Source of the DNA: Thermoplasmata archaeon
Lineage (GTDB): Archaea; Thermoplasmatota; Thermoplasmata; Thermoplasmatales; Thermoplasmataceae
DNA length: 18,448 bases
Direction: 5' to 3'
Assembly (NCBI GenBank): GCA_021806345.1
Contig: JAJZXP010000030.1
Coordinates: 1-18,448 of the forward strand
Shown here: positions 7,316-14,660 of the stretch, one piece after another
How positions within the stretch are numbered: the stretch's first letter is position 1
How the letters are laid out: every line of letters starts with the position of its first letter
Notes under the pieces: generated by a model
What the model saw: the letters and a program-made list of their open reading frames with translations, nothing else
Told to the model about the DNA's origin: nothing
The model's database searches: none
Made by a program: the position numbers and the translations under genes

Positions 7316-8113
7316 TTGACTGGCATAAGAAAATACTTTTTTCGAATCAAATCACCAGATAATTATGATGGCTCTCTCAGAATTATAATCCCAACATCAA
7401 ATCTCAAGAATAAAACTTTCAGGAAGGCGATCTATCATCTTTCCGTGGCTAAATTGCCATCTGACTGTATTATTTCCGTGATCGTTTCTAGCGGCCCTGG
7501 ATTTCGGGTATCAAACTCACTTAATGATGGCCTAATGGATGTAATAGATGAAGACATCCTCCTACTAAATGACGATTGTTATGTCGATAATTTAGCTATC
7601 TTCAATGCCGCTAATTCTGTTATGGAGAATGATGGTGTCATTGGTGGCGTTTTAAGATATGGTGATGGGAGCATTCAGCATAACGGTGGCACTATTTCTA
7701 TTAACAAACTGGGGATTTTTAGAAAAGATTTGGCTAACCATGCCCCTTTTTTTGCACTGAGGCAAATGAAAAAAGCGCGTGATTTGGGAGTAAATTACAT
7801 CAGAACCTACCATTACAACACTCTTGAGACAGGGAGGATCGATTACGTTATGGGTGCTTTTTCATATATTCCTAACAAAGCTTTCAGGAAAATAGGGCTA
7901 CTTGATGATAACTTTGTTAACGGTTTTGAGGATTTGGATTACTGCCTTCGTGCCATTAAAAATGGCCTGTCGGTCAGGGTTCAACATGATGCTACTGCCA
8001 TCCATGAAGAACATGTTTCTCTACGTGAAGTGAAAAGCAATTATTTCGAAAATTTAAAAATCTTTAACGAGAAGTGGGACAAAAAAACAATAGCAGAGAT
8101 TACAAGAAGGTAA
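7316..8113 (+). CDS. Glycosyltransferase family 2, rhamnosyltransferase-like subgroup
   Basis: This is a predicted GT2 enzyme of 265 residues of the type often annotated as rhamnosyltransferase. LLLNDDCYVDNLAIF (82-96) gives the Asn-Asp-Asp nucleotide/metal motif. IGGVLRYGDGSIQHNGG (109-125) and GFEDLDYCLRAIKNG (203-217) are the recurring downstream signatures, with the Glu-Asp pair as candidate catalytic base and H230 in the closing AIHEEHVS segment. The N-terminal strand appears as LRIIIPTSN (21-29). The start is TTG at 7316 with a GAGGAAAG ribosome binding site about 8 bases upstream and only 24 bases after the previous stop, so it is probably cotranscribed with the fusion gene. A dTDP-rhamnose cluster lies immediately downstream on the other strand, making dTDP-L-rhamnose an attractive but unproven donor. 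Confidence 0.8.
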   Translation: MTGIRKYFFRIKSPDNYDGSLRIIIPTSNLKNKTFRKAIYHLSVAKLPSDCIISVIVSSGPGFRVSNSLNDGLMDVIDEDILLLNDDCYVDNLAIFNAANSVMENDGVIGGVLRYGDGSIQHNGGTISINKLGIFRKDLANHAPFFALRQMKKARDLGVNYIRTYHYNTLETGRIDYVMGAFSYIPNKAFRKIGLLDDNFVNGFEDLDYCLRAIKNGLSVRVQHDATAIHEEHVSLREVKSNYFENLKIFNEKWDKKTIAEITRR

Positions 8114-8279
8114 TAACTCGTTAATACCATCTCTCCTAAATTTAATATGGCCTATTTTCTGGTACGACGATAACATTTTGAATAATCTATCTAGAGGGTA
8201 ATATGGGGTGGGTTACTTATAGAGAATTACGATTTGCAGCGATCACGGGACTGCCCAACCGGGTGAAAGGAGTTTGATT

Positions 8280-9137
8280 TTAATCGTTGGCTGAGTGTAA
8301 CTCTGAAATAATTTTGTCTATCCCGTAACTGAAGCTACTTGGCATGTAATAACTTGAGATTTTACCCGAATCCATCGTGGTGTTTAAAGGTCTTTCCGCT
8401 ACGAAGGGCAGGTCTTTCAATTCAACTGGTATAATCAAATTGGTATTCATACCCAATCGCCCTATCATGGAAACTGCGAATTCATATCTGCTCATCTTCT
8501 CTTTAATGCCCAAGTGAAAAATACCCGATGAACCGGATTCTGCTAAAGCATCTATTGCACGAGGTATATCTTCTGCAAAGGTGGGTGTCGTAATCTGGTT
8601 GTTGGCAATTCTAACCGGATTTCCTGCTTTAACATTATTAATAACAAAATCGTTGAATGGAGTCTTACCCTTTGTGTGAGAAATACCGAACGGTGTAGAA
8701 ATCCTTAGAATTATGGCATCATTCACAAATGCCTCTTTCTCACCCACCAGTTTTGACTTCCCATAATAGTTTATGGGATCAGTCTCATCTTTTTCTCTAT
8801 AATCACCTTTCTTTCCATTGAAGACAAAATCGGTCGATAAGTGCGCAAACTTTGTGCCCTTCATTCGGCATACTCTGGCCATATTTCCCACCGCAGTGCC
8901 GTTTATACGCAAGGCTATATCCTTATTGCTCTCACAAAGATCAACATTGGTAAATCCAGATGAATTGATTACCAAATCAGGTTTAATTTTATCTAGCAAT
9001 AGGGTGAATTCATCTAAGTTAGACACATCCAGTTTAATATGACCTGGTTGTCCTGAAAAAGAAGTCCCCGGGCAGCCAAAATATTTCATGAGATAATTCC
9101 CCAGAAACCCAGAAGCTCCAATAACTAAAGTTTTCAA
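8280..9137 (-). CDS. rfbD: dTDP-4-dehydrorhamnose reductase (RmlD)
   Basis: Predicted last enzyme of dTDP-L-rhamnose synthesis, reducing dTDP-4-keto-L-rhamnose with NAD(P)H. It has 285 residues, normal for RmlD. GASGFLG at 7-13 is the dinucleotide-binding loop, followed by LVINSSGFTNVDLCES (55-70), the STDFVFNG strand (101-108), and the catalytic YGKSK (Y125, K129). RISTPFG (145-151) and the C-terminal RPLNTTMDS segment are also typical. The start is TTG at 9137 because the Rossmann strand begins at the next codons. AAGGGAT stands about 7 bases upstream as a ribosome binding site. It lies 12 bases after rmlB and is clearly the distal gene of the rmlC-rmlB-rmlD unit. Other extended-SDR reductases are conceivable, but the context makes RmlD much the best reading. 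Confidence 0.9.
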   Translation of the reverse strand: MKTLVIGASGFLGNYLMKYFGCPGTSFSGQPGHIKLDVSNLDEFTLLLDKIKPDLVINSSGFTNVDLCESNKDIALRINGTAVGNMARVCRMKGTKFAHLSTDFVFNGKKGDYREKDETDPINYYGKSKLVGEKEAFVNDAIILRISTPFGISHTKGKTPFNDFVINNVKAGNPVRIANNQITTPTFAEDIPRAIDALAESGSSGIFHLGIKEKMSRYEFAVSMIGRLGMNTNLIIPVELKDLPFVAERPLNTTMDSGKISSYYMPSSFSYGIDKIISELHSAND

Positions 9138-9149
9138 GTTAATCCCTTA

Positions 9150-10115
9150 TTAAAATGGCGGTATCTCATACAAATCAGTATTCGTTGCATAATGTTCAAT
9201 TGTTTTCCTGATAGCGTCAGTAAATTCGTATTTGACTTTCCAGCCCAGTGTTTCCTGCATCGTTGACGAATCCAAAGCATATCTAACATCGTGACCCGGC
9301 CTATCTGCTATAAACTCAATCAAATCGAGGTTTTTTCCAAGAAGATTGAGAATCTGTGTTACGACATCTATGTTCCTGTGTTCATTATTGGCACCAATCA
9401 GATAGGTTTTGCCGTATTCTCCCTTTTTCAGGATCAGGTCGAGTGCGATGCAATGATCCTCCACGAATATCCAGTCTCGTATTTGACTACCATTTCCGTA
9501 AACTGGAATTTTTTCCCCGCTCAAAGCATTCAGTATAGTTTTTGGGATTAATTTCTCCGGATGTTGCCTTGGACCGAAATTATTACCGCAATTAGAAATG
9601 GTCAAGGGAAGTTTGTATGTGTTAAAATATGCCCTAACTATGAAGTCAGCTGAAGCTTTTGTAGCGGAATATGGATTCTTTGGATCGTACGGGGAATCAT
9701 CGTGAAACTTATCCTTGGACAAATAAGGTAGGGAACCAAAGACCTCGTCAGTGGATACTTGGTGAAACCGAACTTCATTCTTTCTTACAGCTTCCAGTAT
9801 GCTGTGCACCCCAACAATATTTGAGTTTATAAATTGAGTGGAATCAGTAATGGAGTTGTCCACATGGGATTCTGCAGCAAAATTAATTACAAAATCCATA
9901 TCTTTGGTAAGGCTTTCCATCAATTCATAAGACGCAATATCTCCCTTGACAAAGGTGTAATTGGCCACACCGTCCAAATAGGAAAGGTGTTTAGTATTCG
10001 CTGCATATGAGAGTTTGTCAAGATTTACAATTTCATCGTGTGGATATTTCCTGTTCCAGTATGAAATAAAATTGGAACCTATAAAACCATGGCCACCAGT
10101 CACCAGAATTTTCAT
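9150..10115 (-). CDS. rfbB: dTDP-glucose 4,6-dehydratase (RmlB)
   Basis: An extended-SDR, NAD+-dependent dehydratase converting dTDP-D-glucose to dTDP-4-keto-6-deoxy-D-glucose. It has 321 residues. TGGHGFIGSN (6-15) binds NAD+. NFAAESHVDNSI (78-89), HQVSTDEVFG (118-127, with the Asp-Glu pair D123/E124 of RmlB-type dehydratases), the catalytic YSATK (Y149, K153) and NNFGPRQHPEKLIP (178-191) are diagnostic. DRPGHDVRYALD (271-282) is the substrate-binding signature. The frame is open further upstream to 10220, but those codons lie within rmlC and encode no Rossmann start. The ATG at 10115 overlaps the rmlC stop in an ATGA and has AGGGGGAT as ribosome binding site, indicating translational coupling. 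The product feeds RmlC and possibly the C-methyltransferase encoded nearby. Confidence 0.95.
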   Translation of the reverse strand: MKILVTGGHGFIGSNFISYWNRKYPHDEIVNLDKLSYAANTKHLSYLDGVANYTFVKGDIASYELMESLTKDMDFVINFAAESHVDNSITDSTQFINSNIVGVHSILEAVRKNEVRFHQVSTDEVFGSLPYLSKDKFHDDSPYDPKNPYSATKASADFIVRAYFNTYKLPLTISNCGNNFGPRQHPEKLIPKTILNALSGEKIPVYGNGSQIRDWIFVEDHCIALDLILKKGEYGKTYLIGANNEHRNIDVVTQILNLLGKNLDLIEFIADRPGHDVRYALDSSTMQETLGWKVKYEFTDAIRKTIEHYATNTDLYEIPPF

Positions 10116-10690
10116 GGAAAATCCCCCTCTCGTCTTGTGTAATAAAAATTTATTTCCGCTTCTCTCATTCTGGGATGAGCACAGTCTTTGTCCGAAACAT
10201 GGGCATCTTTGATCGGCCATTCAATGTTAAGATCAGGATCATTCCAGATAATTCCTCTCTCCAAAGCTGGCGAATACTCAGAGCTTATCTTGTACAGTAT
10301 TAGTGTATTTTCTTCTAGCGCCTGGAATCCATGAGCAAAACCCGCGGGTATCCACAATTGCTTCTTGTTGCTTTCACTTAGTTCAAAACTTTCCCATCTT
10401 CCAAAAGATGGTGAATTTATCCTTAAATCAACCACCACGTCGAATATGCATCCCGTAAGCACTCTTATGAGTTTTGCTTGTGGCTGTGGCATGAGCTGAT
10501 AATGCAAGCCTCTCATTACGCCTCTGTGGGATAATGATAGAAGTTCCTGCCCGAATGTGGAATTCAATCTGTTTTCTTCGAAAACACTCCGTTTGTAGAT
10601 CTCTGAAAGATATCCACGGTCATCACGAAACAGTTCACTCTCAACCAAGACCACACCTTCAATAGAGGTAATATTGAATTTGAATGCCAT
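10112..10690 (-). CDS. rfbC: dTDP-4-dehydrorhamnose 3,5-epimerase (RmlC)
   Basis: A cupin-fold epimerase acting at C3 and C5 of dTDP-4-keto-6-deoxy-D-glucose. From the chosen ATG it has 192 residues. Visible motifs: FRDDRGYLSE (21-30), RGVMRGLHYQ with catalytic H63 (56-65), K73 and R76 in the substrate pocket, VVVDLR (85-90), LWIPAGFAHGFQ (112-123), the active-site Y133 and the SDKD segment ending in D169, the likely partner of H63. A second in-frame ATG three codons upstream (10699) exists. The ATG at 10690 is preferred because homologues begin MxFKF and because a TATA-like CTTAAAAA lies 26 bases before it, the leaderless spacing. It is separated from the preceding methyltransferase by about 150 bases, so it probably has its own promoter, while being coupled to rmlB through an ATGA overlap. 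Confidence 0.93.
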   Translation of the reverse strand: MAFKFNITSIEGVVLVESELFRDDRGYLSEIYKRSVFEENRLNSTFGQELLSLSHRGVMRGLHYQLMPQPQAKLIRVLTGCIFDVVVDLRINSPSFGRWESFELSESNKKQLWIPAGFAHGFQALEENTLILYKISSEYSPALERGIIWNDPDLNIEWPIKDAHVSDKDCAHPRMREAEINFYYTRREGDFP

Positions 10691-10711
10691 CCCATACATA
10701 ATTGATTACAG

Positions 10712-10720
10712 TTTTTAAGG
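10712..10720 (-). promoter_or_regulatory. TATA-like box of the rmlC-rmlB-rmlD unit
   Basis: CCTTAAAAA on the minus strand is centred about 26 bases before the ATG at 10690. This is the distance expected for a leaderless archaeal transcript and supports that ATG over the one at 10699. Inference from position and composition. Confidence 0.45.
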
Positions 10721-10843
10721 TATTGTCTAAGCACCGAAAAATGATCTTCACAATTGCAAGTACATTCGCTTTTTGAGTTGATCGAATCTTATTAATCTCG
10801 GACGATATACTTTTTTTCACTAGGAAAACACGCAGTCGAAATG

Positions 10844-12067
10844 TTACTCAATTGATCCGTCGAGTAGATTTATCAGCCTTCCACCTTCTTTGGTAAACCA
10901 GTTCAATTTTTGTCTGGCATACTCTATGTAATTCCAGGCACCAATAATTAGAAAATCTGGGGGGTCATTCATCCCTTTATGAAGATGTTTTTCATCAAGA
11001 ATTGGAATGCGTGTTTTGGGAATATATTTGCCGATTTTTGCTGGAGTTGAATCATATGCAAACCGTATGGATGTTGAATCCAATCCACTATAATTCAGCA
11101 TTGTAGAGACTTTCGCTGGCACTGACCAGATGTCGATGATTTTGCCATCGCTCTTCAGCTGTACTATTAAGTTTCTTAGATTATTCTTTCTTTCATCGGA
11201 TCGTTCTTGCAGTTTGAGCATGGTTTTCAGATCATATAATCCAGCACGTTTTTCAACAGATTCTAACTTTTCCGTGGAATTGCCATTTTTCTTCATCCAG
11301 AAGCGTAATGAACCCCCCTGTTGTTTTTCCAGAATATCGATGTCCACAATAACCAAGCCAGATCTCCTCGCGAGTTCTTTCATGGCTTTGCTGGACCATA
11401 TATAGTAGTGTTCTGCATAAAGCATTTCAATGGCAATTTTATCCACAAAGTCCTTAAGCCACTGTACTTCTACTATGGCAACCCCATCATCTGAGAGCAG
11501 GTGTTCAATCCCGGAAAGAAATCCGAAGGGATCCGGAATGTGTGCCATCACATTATTCGCCATAACTATATCGGCTCTGCCATGTTTACTGATAATTTCT
11601 TCACTCACTTTACGATCAAAGAATGCATTAATAGTCGTAAGACCCTTGGAGTTTGCGAGTTCCGCCATGTTTTTTGCTGGTTCAACTCCAATTACATTTC
11701 GAAGTCCTGTTCCATTTCTAAGAATCTCAATCTCAGTGCCATCATTTGATGCCAAAACGACTGCAAGAGATTTCTTATCCACTTTTGTAAGTAAAGTACT
11801 TACAAGAGACTTAAAATGCTCAATTGCCGGAGGGTTTATGCCGGTTTGATACGTGTAATCTCGCTCAAATAAATCCTGACTACTGATAAGGTCTATTTGC
11901 TGGAAAAAACTACAATCGGAGCACCAGTAATATTTTAATGGAAAAACCTTGAAATTATCGATTTCATTGTCTTTTAGAAGTTTATTGGCATTTGGCATCA
12001 TGCCTAGATCAAGAATTTTGTGGAGTTTATTACCTCCACAAACTTTACAGGTTTTAATTGACATCAT
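10844..12067 (-). CDS. Sugar C-methyltransferase (TylC3/TcaB9-like, three-domain)
   Basis: A 407-residue SAM-dependent enzyme with the three-part build of nucleotide-sugar C-methyltransferases. The N-terminal zinc-binding domain has CKVC (C7, C10) and CSDC (C49, C52). The central Rossmann domain has SNDGTEIEIL (107-116), a degenerate form of the usual EIGSNDG loop, and E129 in GVEP. A C-terminal domain (about 240-405) completes the fold. Residues matching the TcaB9-type active site are present: Y71/Y73 in DYTYQTG, H176 in NNVMAHIPD, and E219-H220 in YAEHYYIWS. Such enzymes methylate C3 of a dTDP-4-keto-6-deoxysugar, so the substrate is plausibly made by RmlA and RmlB of this cluster. It lies 42 bases after rmlA and is probably cotranscribed with it. 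A different acceptor such as another keto-sugar cannot be excluded. Confidence 0.8.
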   Translation of the reverse strand: MMSIKTCKVCGGNKLHKILDLGMMPNANKLLKDNEIDNFKVFPLKYYWCSDCSFFQQIDLISSQDLFERDYTYQTGINPPAIEHFKSLVSTLLTKVDKKSLAVVLASNDGTEIEILRNGTGLRNVIGVEPAKNMAELANSKGLTTINAFFDRKVSEEIISKHGRADIVMANNVMAHIPDPFGFLSGIEHLLSDDGVAIVEVQWLKDFVDKIAIEMLYAEHYYIWSSKAMKELARRSGLVIVDIDILEKQQGGSLRFWMKKNGNSTEKLESVEKRAGLYDLKTMLKLQERSDERKNNLRNLIVQLKSDGKIIDIWSVPAKVSTMLNYSGLDSTSIRFAYDSTPAKIGKYIPKTRIPILDEKHLHKGMNDPPDFLIIGAWNYIEYARQKLNWFTKEGGRLINLLDGSIE

Positions 12068-12109
12068 ATATGAAGCACAAACGCATTTTACATTATTACT
12101 TAAAATTTT

Positions 12110-13177
12110 TTACAGCTCCAGCCGTGAATCCCTGCCCAAGATTAGCTTTAAGGGTTTCATTTCATTTTCCAGAGGTTCGATTTTAACATCTGGTCCCAGT
12201 AAACTTTCCCTGATCCTAATTCCGTTGCGCATTACAATCCTTGAACCCTCCATTATAACTGTATCTTCTATTTCAGAATTTTTAATGTAACAGTTGGTTC
12301 CAATACTCGTATAAGGTCCAATGTAAGAATCTTCTATTATTGTATTGCTACCTATATGTACAGGACCCATTATCTTAGACTTTCCCATGATTTTAACATT
12401 ATCGCCAATTGAAACCCTACCAAAAATAAACTTAGAAGAGTTTGCGCTAATCTTACTCCCGTTGATTTTATCTAGAACCATTCGGTTACATTCAAGAAAT
12501 TCCGTAGCGGTCCCGGTGTCTTTCCACCATCCTTCTATGGTAGAATAGGCCACTTTCATATGTCTCTCAATCATAACTTGAAACGCTTCGGTTATCTCCA
12601 ATTCGTTCCTCCAGGATGGTTTTAGGTTCCTTATGATTTCAAAAATCAAAGGTTTCAAGAAGTAAGCTCCCACTATTGCTAAGTTTGACTTTGGTGTTTT
12701 TGGTTTTTCTTCCAGCTTAATTATAAGGCCATTTTCCACTACAGCCGTACCAAATTGGGAAGGATTATCTACCTTTGTAAGGCCTATAAGTGAGTCACAT
12801 TCCCGTTTCGTGAATTCTTCATATAAAGGAACCAAACCGTTCTGGAAATAGTTATCTCCAAGCACAACAACGAAGTTGTCCTTTCCCACGAATTCTTCAG
12901 TAAGCCCGACAGCATGGGCTATTCCTAAAGGTTTTCCCTGATATGTATATGAAATGTTTATTCCCCATTTTGACCCATCTCCGTAATAGTCCTTTACTTC
13001 TTTTTCCCCAACTTCGCCTACAATTATATTTACTTCGGTGATCCCTAGCTTTATTAAATTTTCCAGTACATACTCACTAACTGGCTTACCAGCAATTGGG
13101 AGAAGTTGCTTAACGTCTGTATAGGTCAATGGCCTTAATCTAGTTCCGTTACCACCATGGAGAATAATGCCCTTCAT
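12110..13177 (-). CDS. rfbA: Glucose-1-phosphate thymidylyltransferase, long form (RmlA)
   Basis: Predicted enzyme forming dTDP-glucose from dTTP and glucose-1-phosphate. It has 355 residues, matching the long archaeal/actinobacterial RmlA form with a left-handed beta-helix tail. HGGNGTRLRPLT (7-18) and KQLLPIAGKP (23-32) are the nucleotidyltransferase signature, with R13 and K23. VVVLGDNYFQNG (103-114) contains metal ligand D108, and EGWWKDTGT (215-223) contains D220. The hexapeptide-like part runs about 253-335 (for example VSIGDNVKI, VHIGSNTII, SYIGPYTSI). The frame is open to 13264, but the conserved strand starts at the ATG at 13177, which has a TATA-like box 28 bases upstream and no ribosome binding site. 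It opens the leftward dTDP-sugar cluster and is divergent from the methyltransferase at 13484. Confidence 0.93.
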   Translation of the reverse strand: MKGIILHGGNGTRLRPLTYTDVKQLLPIAGKPVSEYVLENLIKLGITEVNIIVGEVGEKEVKDYYGDGSKWGINISYTYQGKPLGIAHAVGLTEEFVGKDNFVVVLGDNYFQNGLVPLYEEFTKRECDSLIGLTKVDNPSQFGTAVVENGLIIKLEEKPKTPKSNLAIVGAYFLKPLIFEIIRNLKPSWRNELEITEAFQVMIERHMKVAYSTIEGWWKDTGTATEFLECNRMVLDKINGSKISANSSKFIFGRVSIGDNVKIMGKSKIMGPVHIGSNTIIEDSYIGPYTSIGTNCYIKNSEIEDTVIMEGSRIVMRNGIRIRESLLGPDVKIEPLENEMKPLKLILGRDSRLEL

Positions 13178-13201
13178 TTGATTGACATAATCCGCAAGTA
13201 G

Positions 13202-13208
13202 ATATATT
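13202..13208 (-). promoter_or_regulatory. TATA-like box of rmlA
   Basis: AATATAT on the minus strand is centred about 28 bases upstream of the rmlA ATG, consistent with a leaderless transcript. It supports starting rmlA at 13177: the box lies inside the upstream reading-frame extension, which is therefore unlikely to be translated. Confidence 0.5.
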
Positions 13209-13458
13209 ACTCTTTTAGTTTCAATTATTTTGGTACATATGACTTTGTAACTTATTTCTATCAATACACAATTTTAGGGTTGGCAAATCAGTTTCGGCAT
13301 TATATCTTTATGGAATCCTCTGTAAATTTAAGGGCTTCGGATGCCTAACCAACGATAAATTTTACACCGATTTCAAACAAATTTGTTTTTGGGATATCCA
13401 TTCATAACCACTGTTGCCAAAATGTTTTTAAATTTCGGCAATATAGAATTGTATCAGG

Positions 13459-13465
13459 TAAATAT
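13459..13465 (+). promoter_or_regulatory. TATA-like box of the zinc-finger methyltransferase gene
   Basis: TAAATAT lies about 22 bases before the TTG at 13484 in the 306-base divergent region between rmlA and this gene. The distance is slightly short for a strictly leaderless start. A GGGGA lies between the box and the TTG and may be a weak ribosome binding site. The rest of the region holds nothing recognisable. Confidence 0.4.
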
Positions 13466-13483
13466 CTTAGGGGATTTTCAGAT

Positions 13484-14473
13484 TTGACATCAGATGACCA
13501 TTTAGAGGAGTTGAATTGGACATGTAAATTATGTGGTTCCACAGATAAGGGAACATCGTTGAAGGTCAGGGAGATGCAACTTGGATACGGGGATGAATTT
13601 AACTATTCTACTTGTTCTAACTGTGGCTGTATGCAACTAGACCAGGTCCCTGACGACCTGTCCAAATACTATCCTCACAATTATTATTCTTACTGTGCAA
13701 ACAATAATAGGCGCAGAGCTAGCCCATATAACATGCTACAGAAAATAATTTCAAACGTTTCCCTTAAGGGGTCTGGTCACCTTTATGACTATCTATCGTC
13801 CTTGGAAATGATAGACCAGTCGATATATTCTGTGAGTCAACTCAGACTGGGGAAAAACTCCTCAATATTGGATGTGGGTTGTGGAAGTGGACATTTATTG
13901 AGAGAGTTAAAATACAATGGGTATGAGAACCTACAAGGCATAGATCCATTTGTAACAACCGAAACAACAGGCGGTATAAACGTGAGAATAGCAAGCATTA
14001 ATGATCTGACAGAAGAAGATACTTTTGACCTCATAATGTTTCATCACTCACTGGAACATATGCCTAATCAGTTGGAGGCGTTAGCAATTTCCAAGGATCA
14101 TTTATCATACGATGGGAGGATACTTGTTCGGATACCTGTCGTGGGCTATGCCTTGGAAAAATATGGTTCAAATTGGTATTCGATAGATGCCCCACGGCAT
14201 CTTTACATCCATTCGTTAAAAAGCTTCCAATACATTGTAAGTAAAGCTCGATTAAAATTATGTAATTACTATTACGATTCAAGTTCCGTTCAGTTTACAT
14301 TTTCAGAAGCATATCAAAAAGGAATACCTATGAGCCATATTTCTAGTAGTTGGTATCTGGAAATAATGAAGAAATTAATAACTCCTTCATTTAGGGAGTG
14401 CCGCAATCTTGCATTAAAGCTTAACGAAGGACATAGTGGTGATCAGGCGGTATTTTATCTTTCTAAAATGTAA
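13484..14473 (+). CDS. Class I SAM-dependent methyltransferase with N-terminal zinc-ribbon-like motif
   Basis: A predicted methyltransferase of 329 residues. The N-terminus has paired cysteines CKLC (C14, C17) and CSNC (C44, C47), a likely zinc-binding module. SILDVGCGSGHLLRELKYNG (127-146) is an intact SAM-binding motif I, with the acidic D154 after strand 2. TFDLIMFHHSLEHMPN (180-195) is the post-motif strand and RILVRIPVVG (212-221) motif III. SIDAPRHLYIHS (233-244) is typical of the Methyltransf_23-type group found in glycan clusters, which act on sugars or quinone/lipid-like acceptors. It starts at TTG, since no ATG precedes the first cysteine pair. It is transcribed away from rmlA and ends about 80 bases before the insertion sequence. 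Whether it is an O-, N- or C-methyltransferase is not decidable here. Confidence 0.8.
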   Translation: MTSDDHLEELNWTCKLCGSTDKGTSLKVREMQLGYGDEFNYSTCSNCGCMQLDQVPDDLSKYYPHNYYSYCANNNRRRASPYNMLQKIISNVSLKGSGHLYDYLSSLEMIDQSIYSVSQLRLGKNSSILDVGCGSGHLLRELKYNGYENLQGIDPFVTTETTGGINVRIASINDLTEEDTFDLIMFHHSLEHMPNQLEALAISKDHLSYDGRILVRIPVVGYALEKYGSNWYSIDAPRHLYIHSLKSFQYIVSKARLKLCNYYYDSSSVQFTFSEAYQKGIPMSHISSSWYLEIMKKLITPSFRECRNLALKLNEGHSGDQAVFYLSKM

Positions 14474-14560
14474 TAATTCTGTGAGATTGTGTGTTTTTAT
14501 GAAATGTAATATCTAGTCCTGTCTGTTTTATACTAACTATATATCAAACTAAGCCTTTTG

Positions 14561-14578
14561 AACTTGAGTTCCGCATGA
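14561..14578 (+). repeat. Outer inverted repeat, left copy
   Basis: AACTTGAGTTCCGCATGA, perfectly inverted at 16341-16358. This pair most likely marks the ends of the insertion sequence because it encloses both the gene and its promoter with about equal margins. Confidence 0.75.
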
Positions 14579-14642
14579 CAATTATTAGCAATGTGAGATG
14601 TTGAACCCCTATGTTACTGTGTTTTCTTAACATTGTGGAAAA

Positions 14643-14660
14643 TTATGTATGTGCACATTC
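14643..14660 (+). repeat. Inner inverted repeat, left copy (overlaps the transposase stop)
   Basis: TTATGTATGTGCACATTC, perfectly inverted at 16258-16275. It contains the 10-base palindrome ATGTGCACAT. On the coding strand it supplies the last five codons and TAA of the transposase, so this copy is under coding constraint. The distance from the outer repeat (64 bases) almost equals that on the other side (65 bases). Confidence 0.7.

Noticed and set aside
8114..8279. Possible tRNA or box C/D RNA in the convergent gap
   Set aside because: No cloverleaf arms, no T-loop consensus and no C/D box pairing could be drawn.
10116..10220. N-terminal extension of RmlB by 35 codons
   Set aside because: It lies inside rmlC, precedes the Rossmann GGHGFIG start, and the internal ATG has a good ribosome binding site and an ATGA overlap.
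11430..11849. 139-codon plus-strand frame inside the C-methyltransferase gene
   Set aside because: Antisense shadow of a strongly supported gene with zinc, SAM and active-site motifs.
13178..13264. N-terminal extension of RmlA by 29 codons
   Set aside because: The conserved nucleotidyltransferase strand starts at the ATG at 13177, and the probable TATA box lies inside the extension.
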